From Pseudobdellovibrionaceae bacterium (lineage in GTDB: Bacteria; Bdellovibrionota; Bdellovibrionia; Bdellovibrionales; UBA1609), in NCBI GenBank assembly GCA_020635055.1, contig JACKAN010000023.1:1-30783 (forward strand): a stretch of DNA of 30,783 nt, written 5' to 3'. Numbering within the stretch: the stretch's first letter is position 1; every line of letters starts with the position of its first letter. Below the pieces are notes generated by a model. It made no database searches. It worked only from the letters and a program-made list of their open reading frames with translations, and was not told the origin of the DNA. Below, piece after piece: positions 8,844-17,302 of this stretch. The translations under genes were made by a program, and so were the position numbers.

Positions 8844-8862
8844 TTACATTGATAAATTGTAA
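8844..8862. promoter_or_regulatory. possible operator upstream of acyl-CoA dehydrogenase
   Basis: TTACA and TGTAA half-sites face each other across 9 bases, about 40 bases upstream of the dehydrogenase start. The arrangement would suit a TetR- or GntR-type repressor responding to acyl-CoA, but such short AT-rich dyads also arise by chance. Confidence 0.2.
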
Positions 8863-9042
8863 AGCGTAACATAATGCTTGTTGCAGCGTTTCGGGGGAGA
8901 TTCATTTTTACTAAAAAGAATATGTACAAATTAAATATCACTGAAAAACCTTCAAAAATAGTTTTCTTCTGGTGAGGAAGACCCCTTTAGGGCAATTTAG
9001 ATACCAACTATTTTGATTATAAAAAGAATTCTAGGGGGGAAA

Positions 9043-9633
9043 ATGGGAAAAATAGAAAAAATAGAAAAAGTAGGAAAAGTAGGAAAAGTAGGAAAATTGG
9101 GGAAACTAAATAAGCAAATACAATTTTTAATGGCCTTAATTGTGAGTGTTTCAATCTTAACTAGTAACTGGGCTTTTGCCGCCAACACTTCAGATGAGCA
9201 GAGTTGGCAAAAATTAGTTCAAAAAATTGTGAAAGAGGGTGAGGTATTAAATTCAGAATATGGAACATATCTTATCATGTCTGAAATCACTCCCAATAAG
9301 CCTGATTTAGATCAAGATGGAAATCATATTAATAATTACATCAGTTTAGTAGGGGGATTTAGCCCACCCAGCTCTTCAAACTTTTTTTTATCCCATGTTG
9401 AAGCCGTTTGGGAAAATTGGCAATTAGATGCCGATGGCAATTGGAAAGTGGATCAGTGGTTGTTTAAGCTGACCGAAAATGGTGATTTATTGTCCGCTAG
9501 ACATTACTCATTAGTAGAAACAAAACAAAGACGAGTTTTAAAGCATCAATACGAAAAAGAAAAGCCAGAAATTGGAGAAACTATTTGGATGCTTCTTAAA
9601 AAATCATGGTTGCAAAAAGTAGCAAATGAATAA
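9043..9633 (+). CDS. small secreted protein with repeat-expanded signal-peptide N-region
   Basis: From the ATG at 9043 (AGGGGGGA 4-5 bases upstream) this is 196 residues. A TTG at 9013 is possible but places the ribosome site inside the gene. Residues 2-22 are a Gly/Glu-Lys-hydrophobic triplet repeat. A hydrophobic core (FLMALIVSVSILTSNWAFA) and a cleavage site near AFA|AN follow, so export to the periplasm is predicted. The mature ~145 residues are Trp-rich (VEAVWENWQLDADGNWKVDQW) and contain DLDQDGNH, a calcium-loop-like stretch. No family is recognised. It is transcribed away from the dehydrogenase gene and ends before a hairpin shared with the convergent HD-domain gene. Confidence 0.72.
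   Translation: MGKIEKIEKVGKVGKVGKLGKLNKQIQFLMALIVSVSILTSNWAFAANTSDEQSWQKLVQKIVKEGEVLNSEYGTYLIMSEITPNKPDLDQDGNHINNYISLVGGFSPPSSSNFFLSHVEAVWENWQLDADGNWKVDQWLFKLTENGDLLSARHYSLVETKQRRVLKHQYEKEKPEIGETIWMLLKKSWLQKVANE
9046..9108 (+). repeat. seven imperfect 9-bp tandem repeats within the signal peptide region
   Basis: Seven consecutive units of the form RRAAARTA/TTG encode GKI-EKI-EKV-GKV-GKV-GKL-GKL. Two neighbouring units are identical. Copy-number change would alter the basic N-region in frame. Confidence 0.85.
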
Positions 9634-9671
9634 AAAACATTAGGATTGCTATTCGGCTTATAAGAATTTTG

Positions 9672-9705
9672 ATTGGTTTCTGTCGTTGTCGCGACAGAAA
9701 CTAAT
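9672..9705. terminator. hairpin between convergent genes, likely bidirectional terminator
   Basis: A 14-bp stem (9672-9685 with 9692-9705, one G:T position) and a 6-base loop lie between the secreted-protein gene and the convergent HD-domain gene. Its last base touches the latter's stop codon. Flanking T/A tracts are short, so termination strength is uncertain. Confidence 0.55.
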
Positions 9706-11126
9706 TACTTGAAATCTTTTTCACGCATTTTATCTAAAACTTTTTTCTTCTGAAGTTTTTCATATATATTTTGACTGATATAAATGCGGGGTAGAAAATT
9801 CCGATATTGACTTAAAATACTGGTCAAAGAATTGCTAACATCTATCAACAACTTAAGTTCATTGTGGCGAGTAAGGACTCGCACGGAGTCCCGAGAAGTT
9901 ATCTCGGGTTCTTTTTCTTTAGCTAACATTTCTTTATTTTTAGTAAACATCACGTCTCTTTTAGGAATGTCAAAAATCATCCAAGCTTGAGGGTCTATGT
10001 TGTGAATTTCTTCCTTCAACCATTCCGCGGCATGGGTCACTTCAATAACTAATTGCTTTCGGTGAGCTTCATTTTCTATGAGTGTTGGAGTTACCGGTGA
10101 AATCTTAATTTGCGCAGGTGGTTTTCTTTGTGCAAGCATTTCGCTCAACTCCCGAATCATGGGATGCATAATTCGACCAGCTAAATACTCATGCAATTTT
10201 GCTAAAAAGTACGAGTCATTAAAAGTAAAATATTCATTGGGATTTTGTGAGACTTTTTCAATGAGATGGTCAAAGCTATAGGCCAAACCGTTTTCAAGAA
10301 AGTATTCGTATATTTTTGCTGCAATTAAATCAAATTTATAACTGGGTCCATCACTAATGATTTGTGAATACCAAAAATAACGGCTAACTAAAAATGAATC
10401 GACAACATTTATAGCATTTTCATGAACACAAAGTATTTCTTTCTGACCGATCTTGTGGGCACGCATATTTCTTAATAATAAATCCATATCGTATACACCC
10501 AGCTTAACTCCTGTGTGATAGGCATCACGAAGCAAATAATCCATACGATCGGCATCAACATCAGAGTGCATTAATTGATTGGCCAACATGTTTTTACTGG
10601 TACCAGATATAATTCGAGATAATTCTAATGGGTCAATGCCTTCTTCCATTAAAATCTTTGTAATTCCACCATCGAAGTTTGTGTTTAACAAAATATGACT
10701 GCCTAATTCTTCGTGATTAGCCATGGTTTTTGATTTTTTAACTTGTTGTCGCCAATGATTAATATATGCTAACTCAATGGTGTGAGAAAAGGGGAGTGTG
10801 CCAATATCGTGAAGCATAGCTGCCAGCCTCATTGTGCGATGAAACAGTGTGGACTCATCCTTTATCTTTGGATTAAATAATTTTTCTTCAGTTACAGATT
10901 TACCAATGCTCTTTAAAACTTTATCCATGACGTGCAATACACCCAAAGCATGTGCGTGGCGCGTGTGTGTGGCACCGGGAAAAACATAGAAACTAAATCC
11001 CAGTTGGCGAATCCATCTTAAGCGCTGGTAATAGAGGGTTTCTAAAATACGAGCTTCAACGCGATTCAAAGTAATGTAGCCATGAATGTTGTCAAAAATA
11101 ACTTTTTTCTCTAGTTGTACTGTCAT
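9705..11126 (-). CDS. HD-domain phosphohydrolase (SAMHD1/dGTPase-like)
   Basis: The 473-residue protein opens with IFDNIHGYITL and has the HD-fold metal ligands in order. These are R56-x-x-H59 in THTRHAHALGV, H106-D107 in LAAMLHDIGTLPFSH, and a distal Asp in HSDVDADRMDYLLRDAYHTG. That last signature is characteristic of the SAMHD1/YpgQ/dGTPase branch of HD hydrolases, which act on nucleotides or phosphate esters. A C-terminal ~150 residues are charged and less conserved. The substrate cannot be told from sequence; dNTPs are possible. It lies 64 bases downstream of the thioesterase gene on the same strand and may be co-transcribed with it. The start is ATG at 11126 with no strong ribosome site. 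Confidence 0.85.
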   Translation of the reverse strand: MTVQLEKKVIFDNIHGYITLNRVEARILETLYYQRLRWIRQLGFSFYVFPGATHTRHAHALGVLHVMDKVLKSIGKSVTEEKLFNPKIKDESTLFHRTMRLAAMLHDIGTLPFSHTIELAYINHWRQQVKKSKTMANHEELGSHILLNTNFDGGITKILMEEGIDPLELSRIISGTSKNMLANQLMHSDVDADRMDYLLRDAYHTGVKLGVYDMDLLLRNMRAHKIGQKEILCVHENAINVVDSFLVSRYFWYSQIISDGPSYKFDLIAAKIYEYFLENGLAYSFDHLIEKVSQNPNEYFTFNDSYFLAKLHEYLAGRIMHPMIRELSEMLAQRKPPAQIKISPVTPTLIENEAHRKQLVIEVTHAAEWLKEEIHNIDPQAWMIFDIPKRDVMFTKNKEMLAKEKEPEITSRDSVRVLTRHNELKLLIDVSNSLTSILSQYRNFLPRIYISQNIYEKLQKKKVLDKMREKDFK

Positions 11127-11190
11127 AGTCTAGTTATCGGTATATTAATAAGAATTCCTAAGTGTGCCTGACTAAAGCCAGGATTAATAA

Positions 11191-11598
11191 TCATTCAATA
11201 TGTACGGCTCTCAACCAATCTGTTGAGGGGGCGATAATTTTACGCTTAACAAGGTCAAAAAAAGCAAATGTATATTGTGCAGTACAGGCCAGTTCCTTTT
11301 TACTATCATAAAGATTTTGTTTCATTTTCATAATTTTTCTATTCGACTCAGGAACCAGTGTTTCAATGTAACATTTTTCTTTAAAATGAAGTTCTTTTTT
11401 AAATCTAATATTGATATCTAAAATAGTGGGTCCCTTTTTTGAATCTTGAATTTTTTTTAAACCATAGCCATTGCTCTCGATAAGATTCCAGCGTGCTTCT
11501 TCAAATAGTTGTAGATAGGCAGCGTTATTTACATGGCCAAATGTATCTAGATGTTGGTATAAAATATCAAAGTGATAAGTATGTATTACTTTTTCCAT
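11191..11598 (-). CDS. acyl-CoA thioesterase, hotdog fold (YbgC/4HBT type)
   Basis: From the ATG at 11598 the protein is 135 residues, the usual size for single hotdog thioesterases. A TTG at 11619 would add seven residues with no better ribosome site. The N-terminal signature YQHLDTFGHVNNAAYLQLFE contains the catalytic Asp and the GHVNNAxY turn of the 4-hydroxybenzoyl-CoA/YbgC family. An (A)RW helix follows. Such enzymes hydrolyse acyl-CoA or acyl-ACP thioesters. It may serve lipid or acyl-CoA turnover, fitting the acyl-CoA genes nearby, but no specific substrate is indicated. It is transcribed towards the HD-domain gene and divergently from the hexapeptide-repeat gene. Confidence 0.88.
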   Translation of the reverse strand: MEKVIHTYHFDILYQHLDTFGHVNNAAYLQLFEEARWNLIESNGYGLKKIQDSKKGPTILDINIRFKKELHFKEKCYIETLVPESNRKIMKMKQNLYDSKKELACTAQYTFAFFDLVKRKIIAPSTDWLRAVHIE

Positions 11599-11702
11599 AG
11601 GTTCTTTATTAAACCACAAAGAACAGTGGTCAAGGTAGACATAAGTCTTAACATAAAGAGTTATTATTGAAGAATCACTAAGACAATGGAATCATCATAT
11701 AT

Positions 11703-12500
11703 ATGGGACAAGAAGCATTTAAAAATGATAAGAATACAAAGCCAAAGTTGACTCCGTTAAAAATAGATCGCCATCAAATAAAAAGTGATAAAAAAGGCTG
11801 GAGAGGGTACTTTGAGGTTTTTATTCGTAAATTTAAAACACTTAGTTTTTTATTTGTGCTAATACCAATAATTTCTCTGTGTTTATGTGCCTTGGCCATT
11901 TCCTTGACTCCAGCAATTGCTCTTATAGTTAAAGTTCATGGTTTTTTAAAGCCAATGAGCTTATTTGTTTTTTCTTTGGGAATGGGTGCTGCAATTTCCG
12001 TTAGTTTTTTTATTTTTGGAGTAACATTACTTGTTGTAGTTCCCGTTTTTAATTTCATTCTACCATTAAAAGTTAAACCTTGGAGGGGGAACTGGCGATC
12101 CATGGAAACCATACCTTGGTATGTGCACAATGCTTTGGTATACATTGTGCGATATATGTTTTTAGATTATATCACTCCTTCGCCCTTAACGAATATGTTT
12201 TACAAGCTCATGGGGATGAAAATTGGCAAAGGTGTAATTATCAATACTACGAATATATCTGATCCATGTCTTATAGAAATTGGTGATTATGTAACAATAG
12301 GTGGCTCTGTTCATATTTTAGCTCATTATGGTCAGAAGGGTTTTCTTGTTCTTGCCCCTGTAAAAATTGGTCGAGGGGCCAATATTGGTTTAAAAGCAAG
12401 TATTATGGGAGATGTACATATTGGTGAAAATGCGACGGTCAAGCCACATGCTGTTGTTTTACCTAAAACCCGAATTGGTGATGGAGAGATTTTTGGTTAA
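11703..12500 (+). CDS. membrane-anchored hexapeptide-repeat (left-handed beta-helix) acyltransferase-like protein
   Basis: This has 265 residues. Residues 1-45 are basic and cytosolic, and two long hydrophobic stretches follow (about 46-75 and 83-118, probably four membrane passes). From ~165 the I-G-x-x-x-x hexapeptide pattern begins: MKIGKGVII, LIEIGDYVTIG, VKIGRGANIGLKASI, DVHIGENATVKPHAVV, TRIGDG. This forms a left-handed beta-helix as in acetyl/succinyltransferases and in the C-terminal Pls-type domain of peptide synthetases. A His (HILAHYG) may be catalytic. Acyl transfer to an envelope glycan or amino compound is inferred. The sequence ends abruptly after IGDGEIFG, shorter than Pls proteins. 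Its stop shares TTAA with the stop of the convergent FecR gene. Confidence 0.7.
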   Translation: MGQEAFKNDKNTKPKLTPLKIDRHQIKSDKKGWRGYFEVFIRKFKTLSFLFVLIPIISLCLCALAISLTPAIALIVKVHGFLKPMSLFVFSLGMGAAISVSFFIFGVTLLVVVPVFNFILPLKVKPWRGNWRSMETIPWYVHNALVYIVRYMFLDYITPSPLTNMFYKLMGMKIGKGVIINTTNISDPCLIEIGDYVTIGGSVHILAHYGQKGFLVLAPVKIGRGANIGLKASIMGDVHIGENATVKPHAVVLPKTRIGDGEIFG

Positions 12501-14428
12501 TTTTCACCAGAAGAATTGAGATATATAGTTCGATATTTACTCCACTTAGACTCTAACTTTTTATGAAAGGCTTTGACCCGCCAGTAAAGTTGATTTTGTA
12601 ACATCTTCTCATTTAAATAAAAGTTCGCTTTTACAGTAAATTGTTCGGAAAGAATTCGTGAGAAATCTGGATTGGCGCTTGTTTGGAATAAATATCTGTC
12701 GGCATAGGGAATGCTTTGCCATTCAAAGTAGATGGATACATTTTCTTGACCAAAAGCTACCAGTTTTAAATTGTTAGAGGGTTGTAATAAAGTGGGACTT
12801 TTTACCGCGTATTGAATTTCGTAGTTAAACTCTATACTGCTATTAGGCTCCGCAACTACCTTGCCATTTTTATTTAAATAATTGGCTTTTACATAATAGG
12901 TGCCAGGTTCAACTAAAGTTATAGTTGTGTTCCTATCTTTAGATTTTTTTACAACAGGGGCTTTAAAATGTGGGTCTTTGGCTATTTGAATTTGTACATC
13001 TGAAGAATCTAAACTTTTATTCCACTTTAATTTAACACTTGTAGCAGTATTATTGTTTGTAGGATTGACTTTTTTAAGAATATCTTTGATGGGTAAAAGT
13101 TCTAAGTTTGAATTTTTATAAATGTTAATTTTCTCTGGGGGCTTTATAGCCTTTTTGATAATTGGCAATTCTTGAGTTACAGGAGGATTTAATTTTGCTT
13201 GTAATTCATCCATATAAGCTTGAAAGCTCGTCGCTTTGCCCACTGCAAATTTAAAGGTGTTGCTTGTAAGTGGTTCATTAATACCAACAATTTCAGATGC
13301 TACTTTCCAATAGTAGAGACCATCGGGAAGCGTTTGCTCGTAGGTATTCATTTTAGACAAGTTTTTTTGAGTAAGGATTTCTCTAAAATCCTCTGACTTA
13401 GCGATACTTATTTCAAAGTTTTGTGATTTATTTGGTGTTCTCCAATTAAAACTCACTACAGCCTCGTTTTTTTCATCGGATTCAATTAAAGTTTCATTTG
13501 CCGGTGTCAGGAGGCTTAACTCTTCCTTTTTAATTACCATAAAAGGTATCGACTTAGATTGTCCGTTTTCTTTGTCTTTGACTCTCCAATAATAGGTTCC
13601 AGATTTTGTTAGTTCTTTTCCTAAAATTCCTTCCTTTTTATTTGCACTGACGAACGGGTGTTTGAAGTCACTGTAGTTTGAGATTTCTACTATTAAGGCC
13701 TCTTCATTTATACTTTGTAAATCATTTGTCCAGTTAAAGGGTATGGGATCTTCATTTCCAAGAAAAATAGGCTTTTGTAAATTTGGTGACATGGATTTAA
13801 ATTTTATCTCTTTAGATTTGATGTTATCACCATTTAATTCAATGAGTTTCTGCTTATCTAAAACTTCAGATTGATCGCCGGTTCTAATGTTAAACTGGCC
13901 ATTCTCGGTGCTAAAAATAGTTTGTTTTCCAGAATTTAAAATTTGTACTTGAGAACTGTCCGAGTTGGATTCTAAAATGGTATCGATTCCATCCACATTT
14001 AAATGTAGACTTTGTCCTTTAGACAAATTAGACGATATAGAACCCATTTCTAAATTGATCTTACTCATGCCATTATCTAGACTTAAAGTTAACAATGTGT
14101 TGGCAGATAAATTTAACTTCAAAGGTGAGTCAGTTTTGTCTAACTGAAGTTCAACGTTGGAGTTGTCACCAGAAAATACAGTGTCGTTCTCAAATAGAAT
14201 TTCTTGTTCAGACAAGGAATACCAACTTAAACTTCCACTGTGTCGGCGGCGTGTATCGTTGAGTGTTTGTTTAACTGTGCCGATGGCGGCATTTATGTTA
14301 GTGGTTTTAGGGCGAATGAATCGGTTCATTAACTGAGGAGAGTTCCATATGGCAATAGGCATAAGAGTGAGTGCAAGCCCCAATATTAATAATAGTTTGT
14401 CACTCAGTTTTAAATTCATAGTTGCCAT
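12497..14428 (-). CDS. FecR-domain envelope protein with Ig/Fn3-like repeats (paralogue 1)
   Basis: The 643 residues start with one membrane segment (~12-28), so most of the protein is periplasmic. Residues ~48-150 form a FecR-type domain: an IGTVKQ strand, the signature TRRRHSGSLSW (59-69), then a G-D-N-S-x-V-E-L-Q-L strand pair. Three or more Ig/Fn3-like modules follow (about 225-300, 310-395, 450-540, 545-640), each with a W-x-x-x-x-(D/N) opening and G-x-Y-Y-W/V-x-V-K strand endings. In the FecR family the domain relays outer-membrane or cell-wall signals; here no anti-sigma region is seen, so a scaffold or sensor role is inferred. It lies divergently from the SpoIIE phosphatase gene and is a paralogue of the gene at 23750-26002. 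Confidence 0.8.
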   Translation of the reverse strand: MATMNLKLSDKLLLILGLALTLMPIAIWNSPQLMNRFIRPKTTNINAAIGTVKQTLNDTRRRHSGSLSWYSLSEQEILFENDTVFSGDNSNVELQLDKTDSPLKLNLSANTLLTLSLDNGMSKINLEMGSISSNLSKGQSLHLNVDGIDTILESNSDSSQVQILNSGKQTIFSTENGQFNIRTGDQSEVLDKQKLIELNGDNIKSKEIKFKSMSPNLQKPIFLGNEDPIPFNWTNDLQSINEEALIVEISNYSDFKHPFVSANKKEGILGKELTKSGTYYWRVKDKENGQSKSIPFMVIKKEELSLLTPANETLIESDEKNEAVVSFNWRTPNKSQNFEISIAKSEDFREILTQKNLSKMNTYEQTLPDGLYYWKVASEIVGINEPLTSNTFKFAVGKATSFQAYMDELQAKLNPPVTQELPIIKKAIKPPEKINIYKNSNLELLPIKDILKKVNPTNNNTATSVKLKWNKSLDSSDVQIQIAKDPHFKAPVVKKSKDRNTTITLVEPGTYYVKANYLNKNGKVVAEPNSSIEFNYEIQYAVKSPTLLQPSNNLKLVAFGQENVSIYFEWQSIPYADRYLFQTSANPDFSRILSEQFTVKANFYLNEKMLQNQLYWRVKAFHKKLESKWSKYRTIYLNSSGEN

Positions 14429-14480
14429 AATTTTTGTTTACAATGTTGTCCGATACTCGCTATCATTATTATCGACAGGT

Positions 14481-14493
14481 GAGGTGATATATT
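14481..14493 (+). promoter_or_regulatory. strong ribosome site GAGGTGAT before an ATT start
   Basis: GAGGTGAT (14481-14488) is fully complementary to the usual 16S 3' end. The in-frame GTG at 14479 is followed two codons later by TGA (14485), so it cannot start the gene. The ATT at 14491 is correctly spaced and is the first codon of the frame that encodes the membrane segment. Confidence 0.55.
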
Positions 14494-16302
14494 TCAGTTA
14501 AATTTAAACTTCTAGCCCTGACGATAGTCCTGGTCACGTCATCATTATTAACACAGTTTTACTGGACCATGGTGGAGTATAAAAAGGACAAAATTGCCTA
14601 TGTTTTTGATACGGCACTGCAGAGTTCTAAAAATACGTCATTGATGGTGAGCGCTGATATTGATAGTTCTTTAAAAAAAGTGGAGTACGTGCTTCGACGC
14701 CCTTTAGATACTGGATTTCAACTAACAGAAAATACCAAAAGATTTATAAGGTCTGAAAAATCAATAGTTGGCTTCTACATATTAAAAATGGAAAGTAACA
14801 ATAAATTTAAAATTGTAAGTTCGGAGTCCCAACCTCAGTCTAAATTGACAGAAACTTGGTTAGATCAGATATCTGTTAAAGCTTTTAGCCAAGAATTCTA
14901 TATAACTAGAGCTCCCGATTCAGATCAATCTTGGGTGTTGGCCCTACAAATTGCAAAGAATAGTGGTTATAAAATATTGGCTGTAGCGGAATTTGCCCAA
15001 GCCAATTTTATGGAAAATTTTTATAAACCAAAAATTCAAAATTTTTATTTATTGAATTCAAAAAATGAGTTGATTTTAAAAACACTAAAACCACAACATC
15101 AAATTTCTGAAGATTCACTACAGCAAATTATTTTAGAAAGTCAATTAGATGCAAATTCCGTAACTGCGGTAAAAAATATTAAAACTAAACAGGGAACATT
15201 TTTAGTTGCAAGTGCATTAGTAAGCATAGGTGGTTATAGAGTGTTGTCTGTTATTCCTGAATCCATAGCACTTGAAGCCTTACAGGTAATGACGATAAAT
15301 ACTGGTTTGCTATTAGTTATGTTGCTTGGTATTGCAATTATTGTAAGCGTTTTGGGTGCAAGTACATTAACTCAAAATTTATCTAAGCTTTATATTGCTG
15401 TTAATAAAATAATAAAAGGCGAACTAGATACAAAAGTAAGCATTCAATCTAAAGATGAAGTGGGTGTTTTAGCCACTGGATTTAATTTAATGACGGCAAA
15501 AATCCAAGAGCTATTACAAGAAACAGCGGAAAAAGCAAGAATGGAAGGAGAGTTAAAAACTGCCAAAACTGTTCAAAGTACGCTTTTTCCTAAAGATAAT
15601 TATAAAAATGAGAACTTCGAAGTTTTTGGTTTTTATGAACCCGCCAGTGAGTGCGGTGGAGACTGGTACAGTTATACTGTTTTTAATAACCGCGCCTATT
15701 TTTGGATAGGAGATGCTACCGGTCATGGTGTTTCGGCAGCACTGATTACAAGTGCAGCAAAATCAGCTTCGACAGTAATACAAACCCTCCCAAACATGAA
15801 AACTTCAGAAATAATGAGTTTAATGAATTCCGCCGTTGCTCAAACTTCTGGAGGAAATGTGTTAATGACTTTTTTTATTGGCTGTCTAGATTATAAAACT
15901 GGATTGTTTACCTATACAAATGCAAGTCATGATACCCCCTATTTGTTTAAAAAAATGAGTCAATATAAAAGAAAAAACATTACTCCGATTATGGGCGAAT
16001 CAGGGCCTCGATTGGGGCAAGATTTAACAAGCTCTTATAGTGAATGTGAAATACAATTGGAACCTGGAGACAGATTGTTTTTTTATACAGATGGCTTGCC
16101 AGAAATCACAAAATCTTCCGGTCAGCAGTGGGGAGAAGGTAACTTCTTGCGTGCTTTATTAAAAGCCTTTAATGAATATAAAAGTGTTAAAAACATTAGT
16201 AGCTCTGTTCTGAATGAAGCCAATGATTTTAGAGGTGATGAAATTCTTCATGACGACGTCACTTTTTTTACAATGGAATATTTTGGAAGCAATGGAGTAT
16301 AG
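14491..16302 (+). CDS. transmembrane HAMP sensor with SpoIIE/RsbU-type PP2C phosphatase domain
   Basis: Read from ATT at 14491 the protein has 603 residues. The first ATG (14569) would delete the obvious first membrane segment (KFKLLALTIVLVTSSLLTQF). A ~210-residue extracytoplasmic sensor, a second membrane helix (~267-293) and a HAMP domain ending with a SKDEVGVLATGFNLM helix follow. The phosphatase opens with a short coiled coil, then A-K-T-V-Q-S-T-L-F-P. Metal-binding acidic residues are in ECGGDWY (~389-393) and GDATGHGVSAAL. A late GDRLFFYTDGLPE and HDDVTFF complete the PP2C core. Such proteins dephosphorylate anti-sigma antagonists in partner-switching. No antagonist or anti-sigma kinase gene is seen here, so the target is unknown. 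Divergent from FecR paralogue 1. Confidence 0.85.
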   Translation: MSVKFKLLALTIVLVTSSLLTQFYWTMVEYKKDKIAYVFDTALQSSKNTSLMVSADIDSSLKKVEYVLRRPLDTGFQLTENTKRFIRSEKSIVGFYILKMESNNKFKIVSSESQPQSKLTETWLDQISVKAFSQEFYITRAPDSDQSWVLALQIAKNSGYKILAVAEFAQANFMENFYKPKIQNFYLLNSKNELILKTLKPQHQISEDSLQQIILESQLDANSVTAVKNIKTKQGTFLVASALVSIGGYRVLSVIPESIALEALQVMTINTGLLLVMLLGIAIIVSVLGASTLTQNLSKLYIAVNKIIKGELDTKVSIQSKDEVGVLATGFNLMTAKIQELLQETAEKARMEGELKTAKTVQSTLFPKDNYKNENFEVFGFYEPASECGGDWYSYTVFNNRAYFWIGDATGHGVSAALITSAAKSASTVIQTLPNMKTSEIMSLMNSAVAQTSGGNVLMTFFIGCLDYKTGLFTYTNASHDTPYLFKKMSQYKRKNITPIMGESGPRLGQDLTSSYSECEIQLEPGDRLFFYTDGLPEITKSSGQQWGEGNFLRALLKAFNEYKSVKNISSSVLNEANDFRGDEILHDDVTFFTMEYFGSNGV

Positions 16303-16322
16303 GGCGACAGTATAGGGCGACA
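16297..16322 (+). repeat. 13-bp tandem duplication across the phosphatase stop codon
   Basis: GTATAGGGCGACA occurs twice in direct contact, the first copy containing the TAG stop at 16300-16302. It is a likely recent slippage duplication at the edge of the decay zone. Confidence 0.8.
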
Positions 16323-16420
16323 GTCGACTTTTTCGTAGTTGGTGCGTTATAAACTCAGTTCTGCTTTTGAGGATGCATCGTTGAATTTGCTTTAGCAGTG
16401 CCGACATTAATTTTTATATT

Positions 16421-16458
16421 TCAAAAAAATCAAATGAAAAGGTTTTTGATTTTTTTGA
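16421..16458. terminator. AT-only hairpin, weak terminator candidate
   Basis: TCAAAAAAATCAAA and TTTGATTTTTTTGA form a perfect 14-bp stem around a 10-base loop, 119 bases after the phosphatase stop. The stem has few G:C pairs, but runs of T on either strand could end transcription from both sides. The rest of 16323-16592 shows no gene. Confidence 0.4.
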
Positions 16459-16592
16459 TTATAAAATCCAATGCTAAAATCCCTAGTATTAAAATGTTTG
16501 GCAAAATAAAGATAGACATATTAACCATGCAAAATGTTCAAAGAGACTGAACAAGGGCTTTTGTGCGAGACCAAATAAATAATAATGAATAT

Positions 16593-17218
16593 CTATAAGC
16601 AGGTATGCCTCTTGTTGAATTCAGGAGGAACATTGTTTTTCCAGTATTCAATTTGTTGATTCCTAAATGCTTTAAAATCTTTATACGAGAACAATCCGTC
16701 TTTTTTCTTTAAAGAATCAAAATAGTCTGGATGCCATTTCAGAATCTCCTCAGGAGTTTTATCTGTGTTTGAGAATTTATTTTTTTTCAAGAGTGGGCAA
16801 TTTTGTTCTCTTTCGAACTCAGCTAAATCCTTTGAATATTCAACATTACGGCCAAGCTGGTAAACACCATTGAACTTATCGGGAAATTTCTTCCGGATCG
16901 ATTCCCCAATGAATCATCTTAAAAATTCTGTGTCAGAGTTTGTTTGAGAAAGATTGTCGTTGGCTTCACTTAATTTGCCTCCAAAAATAGGAGTTTCCAT
17001 ATCAGAAAAAATGGATGGGCCTAATTTTTAATTTCGCTGACTTCGACTAAGGGTATGCAAGGACGTTGTTTTATGGCACCGACTTCAAAAAACTCAGTAC
17101 ATTGTGTCTGATTACAAAAAATGTAGAACCAAGAGGCAGTTCTCCTGCAAATACTTGCATCCGATGAAATAGTAAAAAGCGTAATTAATACTGTCCAAAC
17201 AAATTTTTCGATATTCAA
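16593..17218 (-). pseudogene. decayed gene for a secreted, Cys-containing protein (frameshift plus in-frame TGA)
   Basis: Three open pieces on the minus strand read as one protein of about 208 residues. From TTG at 17218 the first 65 residues carry a signal peptide (FVWTVLITLFTISSDA) and four Cys, ending SEIKN at a TAG (17021-17023). Re-reading one base at 17024 continues into LGPSIFSDMETPIFGGKLS, which runs to a TGA at 16914-16916 (TEFLR-stop). The same frame then continues FIGESIRKKFPDKFNGVYQ to the end at 16593 (NKRHTCL). The codon at the TGA is probably a former Trp TGG. No family is recognised. One frameshift and one nonsense change argue for a recently dead gene; a programmed or sequencing origin is less likely. 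It lies beside an IS4 remnant. Confidence 0.65.
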
Positions 17219-17302
17219 ATCCTATCTATAACTTAGGATTTTGGATAGGTATAATTTCGAATGAAGAAGACAATATCCTAATGCAAAGTTAAGTTAGGTT
17301 AG

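Noticed and set aside
8804..8941. Longer acyl-CoA dehydrogenase N-terminus
   Set aside because: The extra 46 residues are not family-like, and a strong GGAGG precedes the ATG at 8803.
14428..14456. Sigma-28-like promoter for the phosphatase (TAATTTTT-N13-TCCGATAC)
   Set aside because: The -10-like part is good, but the -35 match is weak and the spacer is two bases too long, so it was not listed.
16159..16407. Minus-strand ORF at the phosphatase 3' end
   Set aside because: Mostly antisense to the conserved phosphatase C-terminus; no ribosome site.
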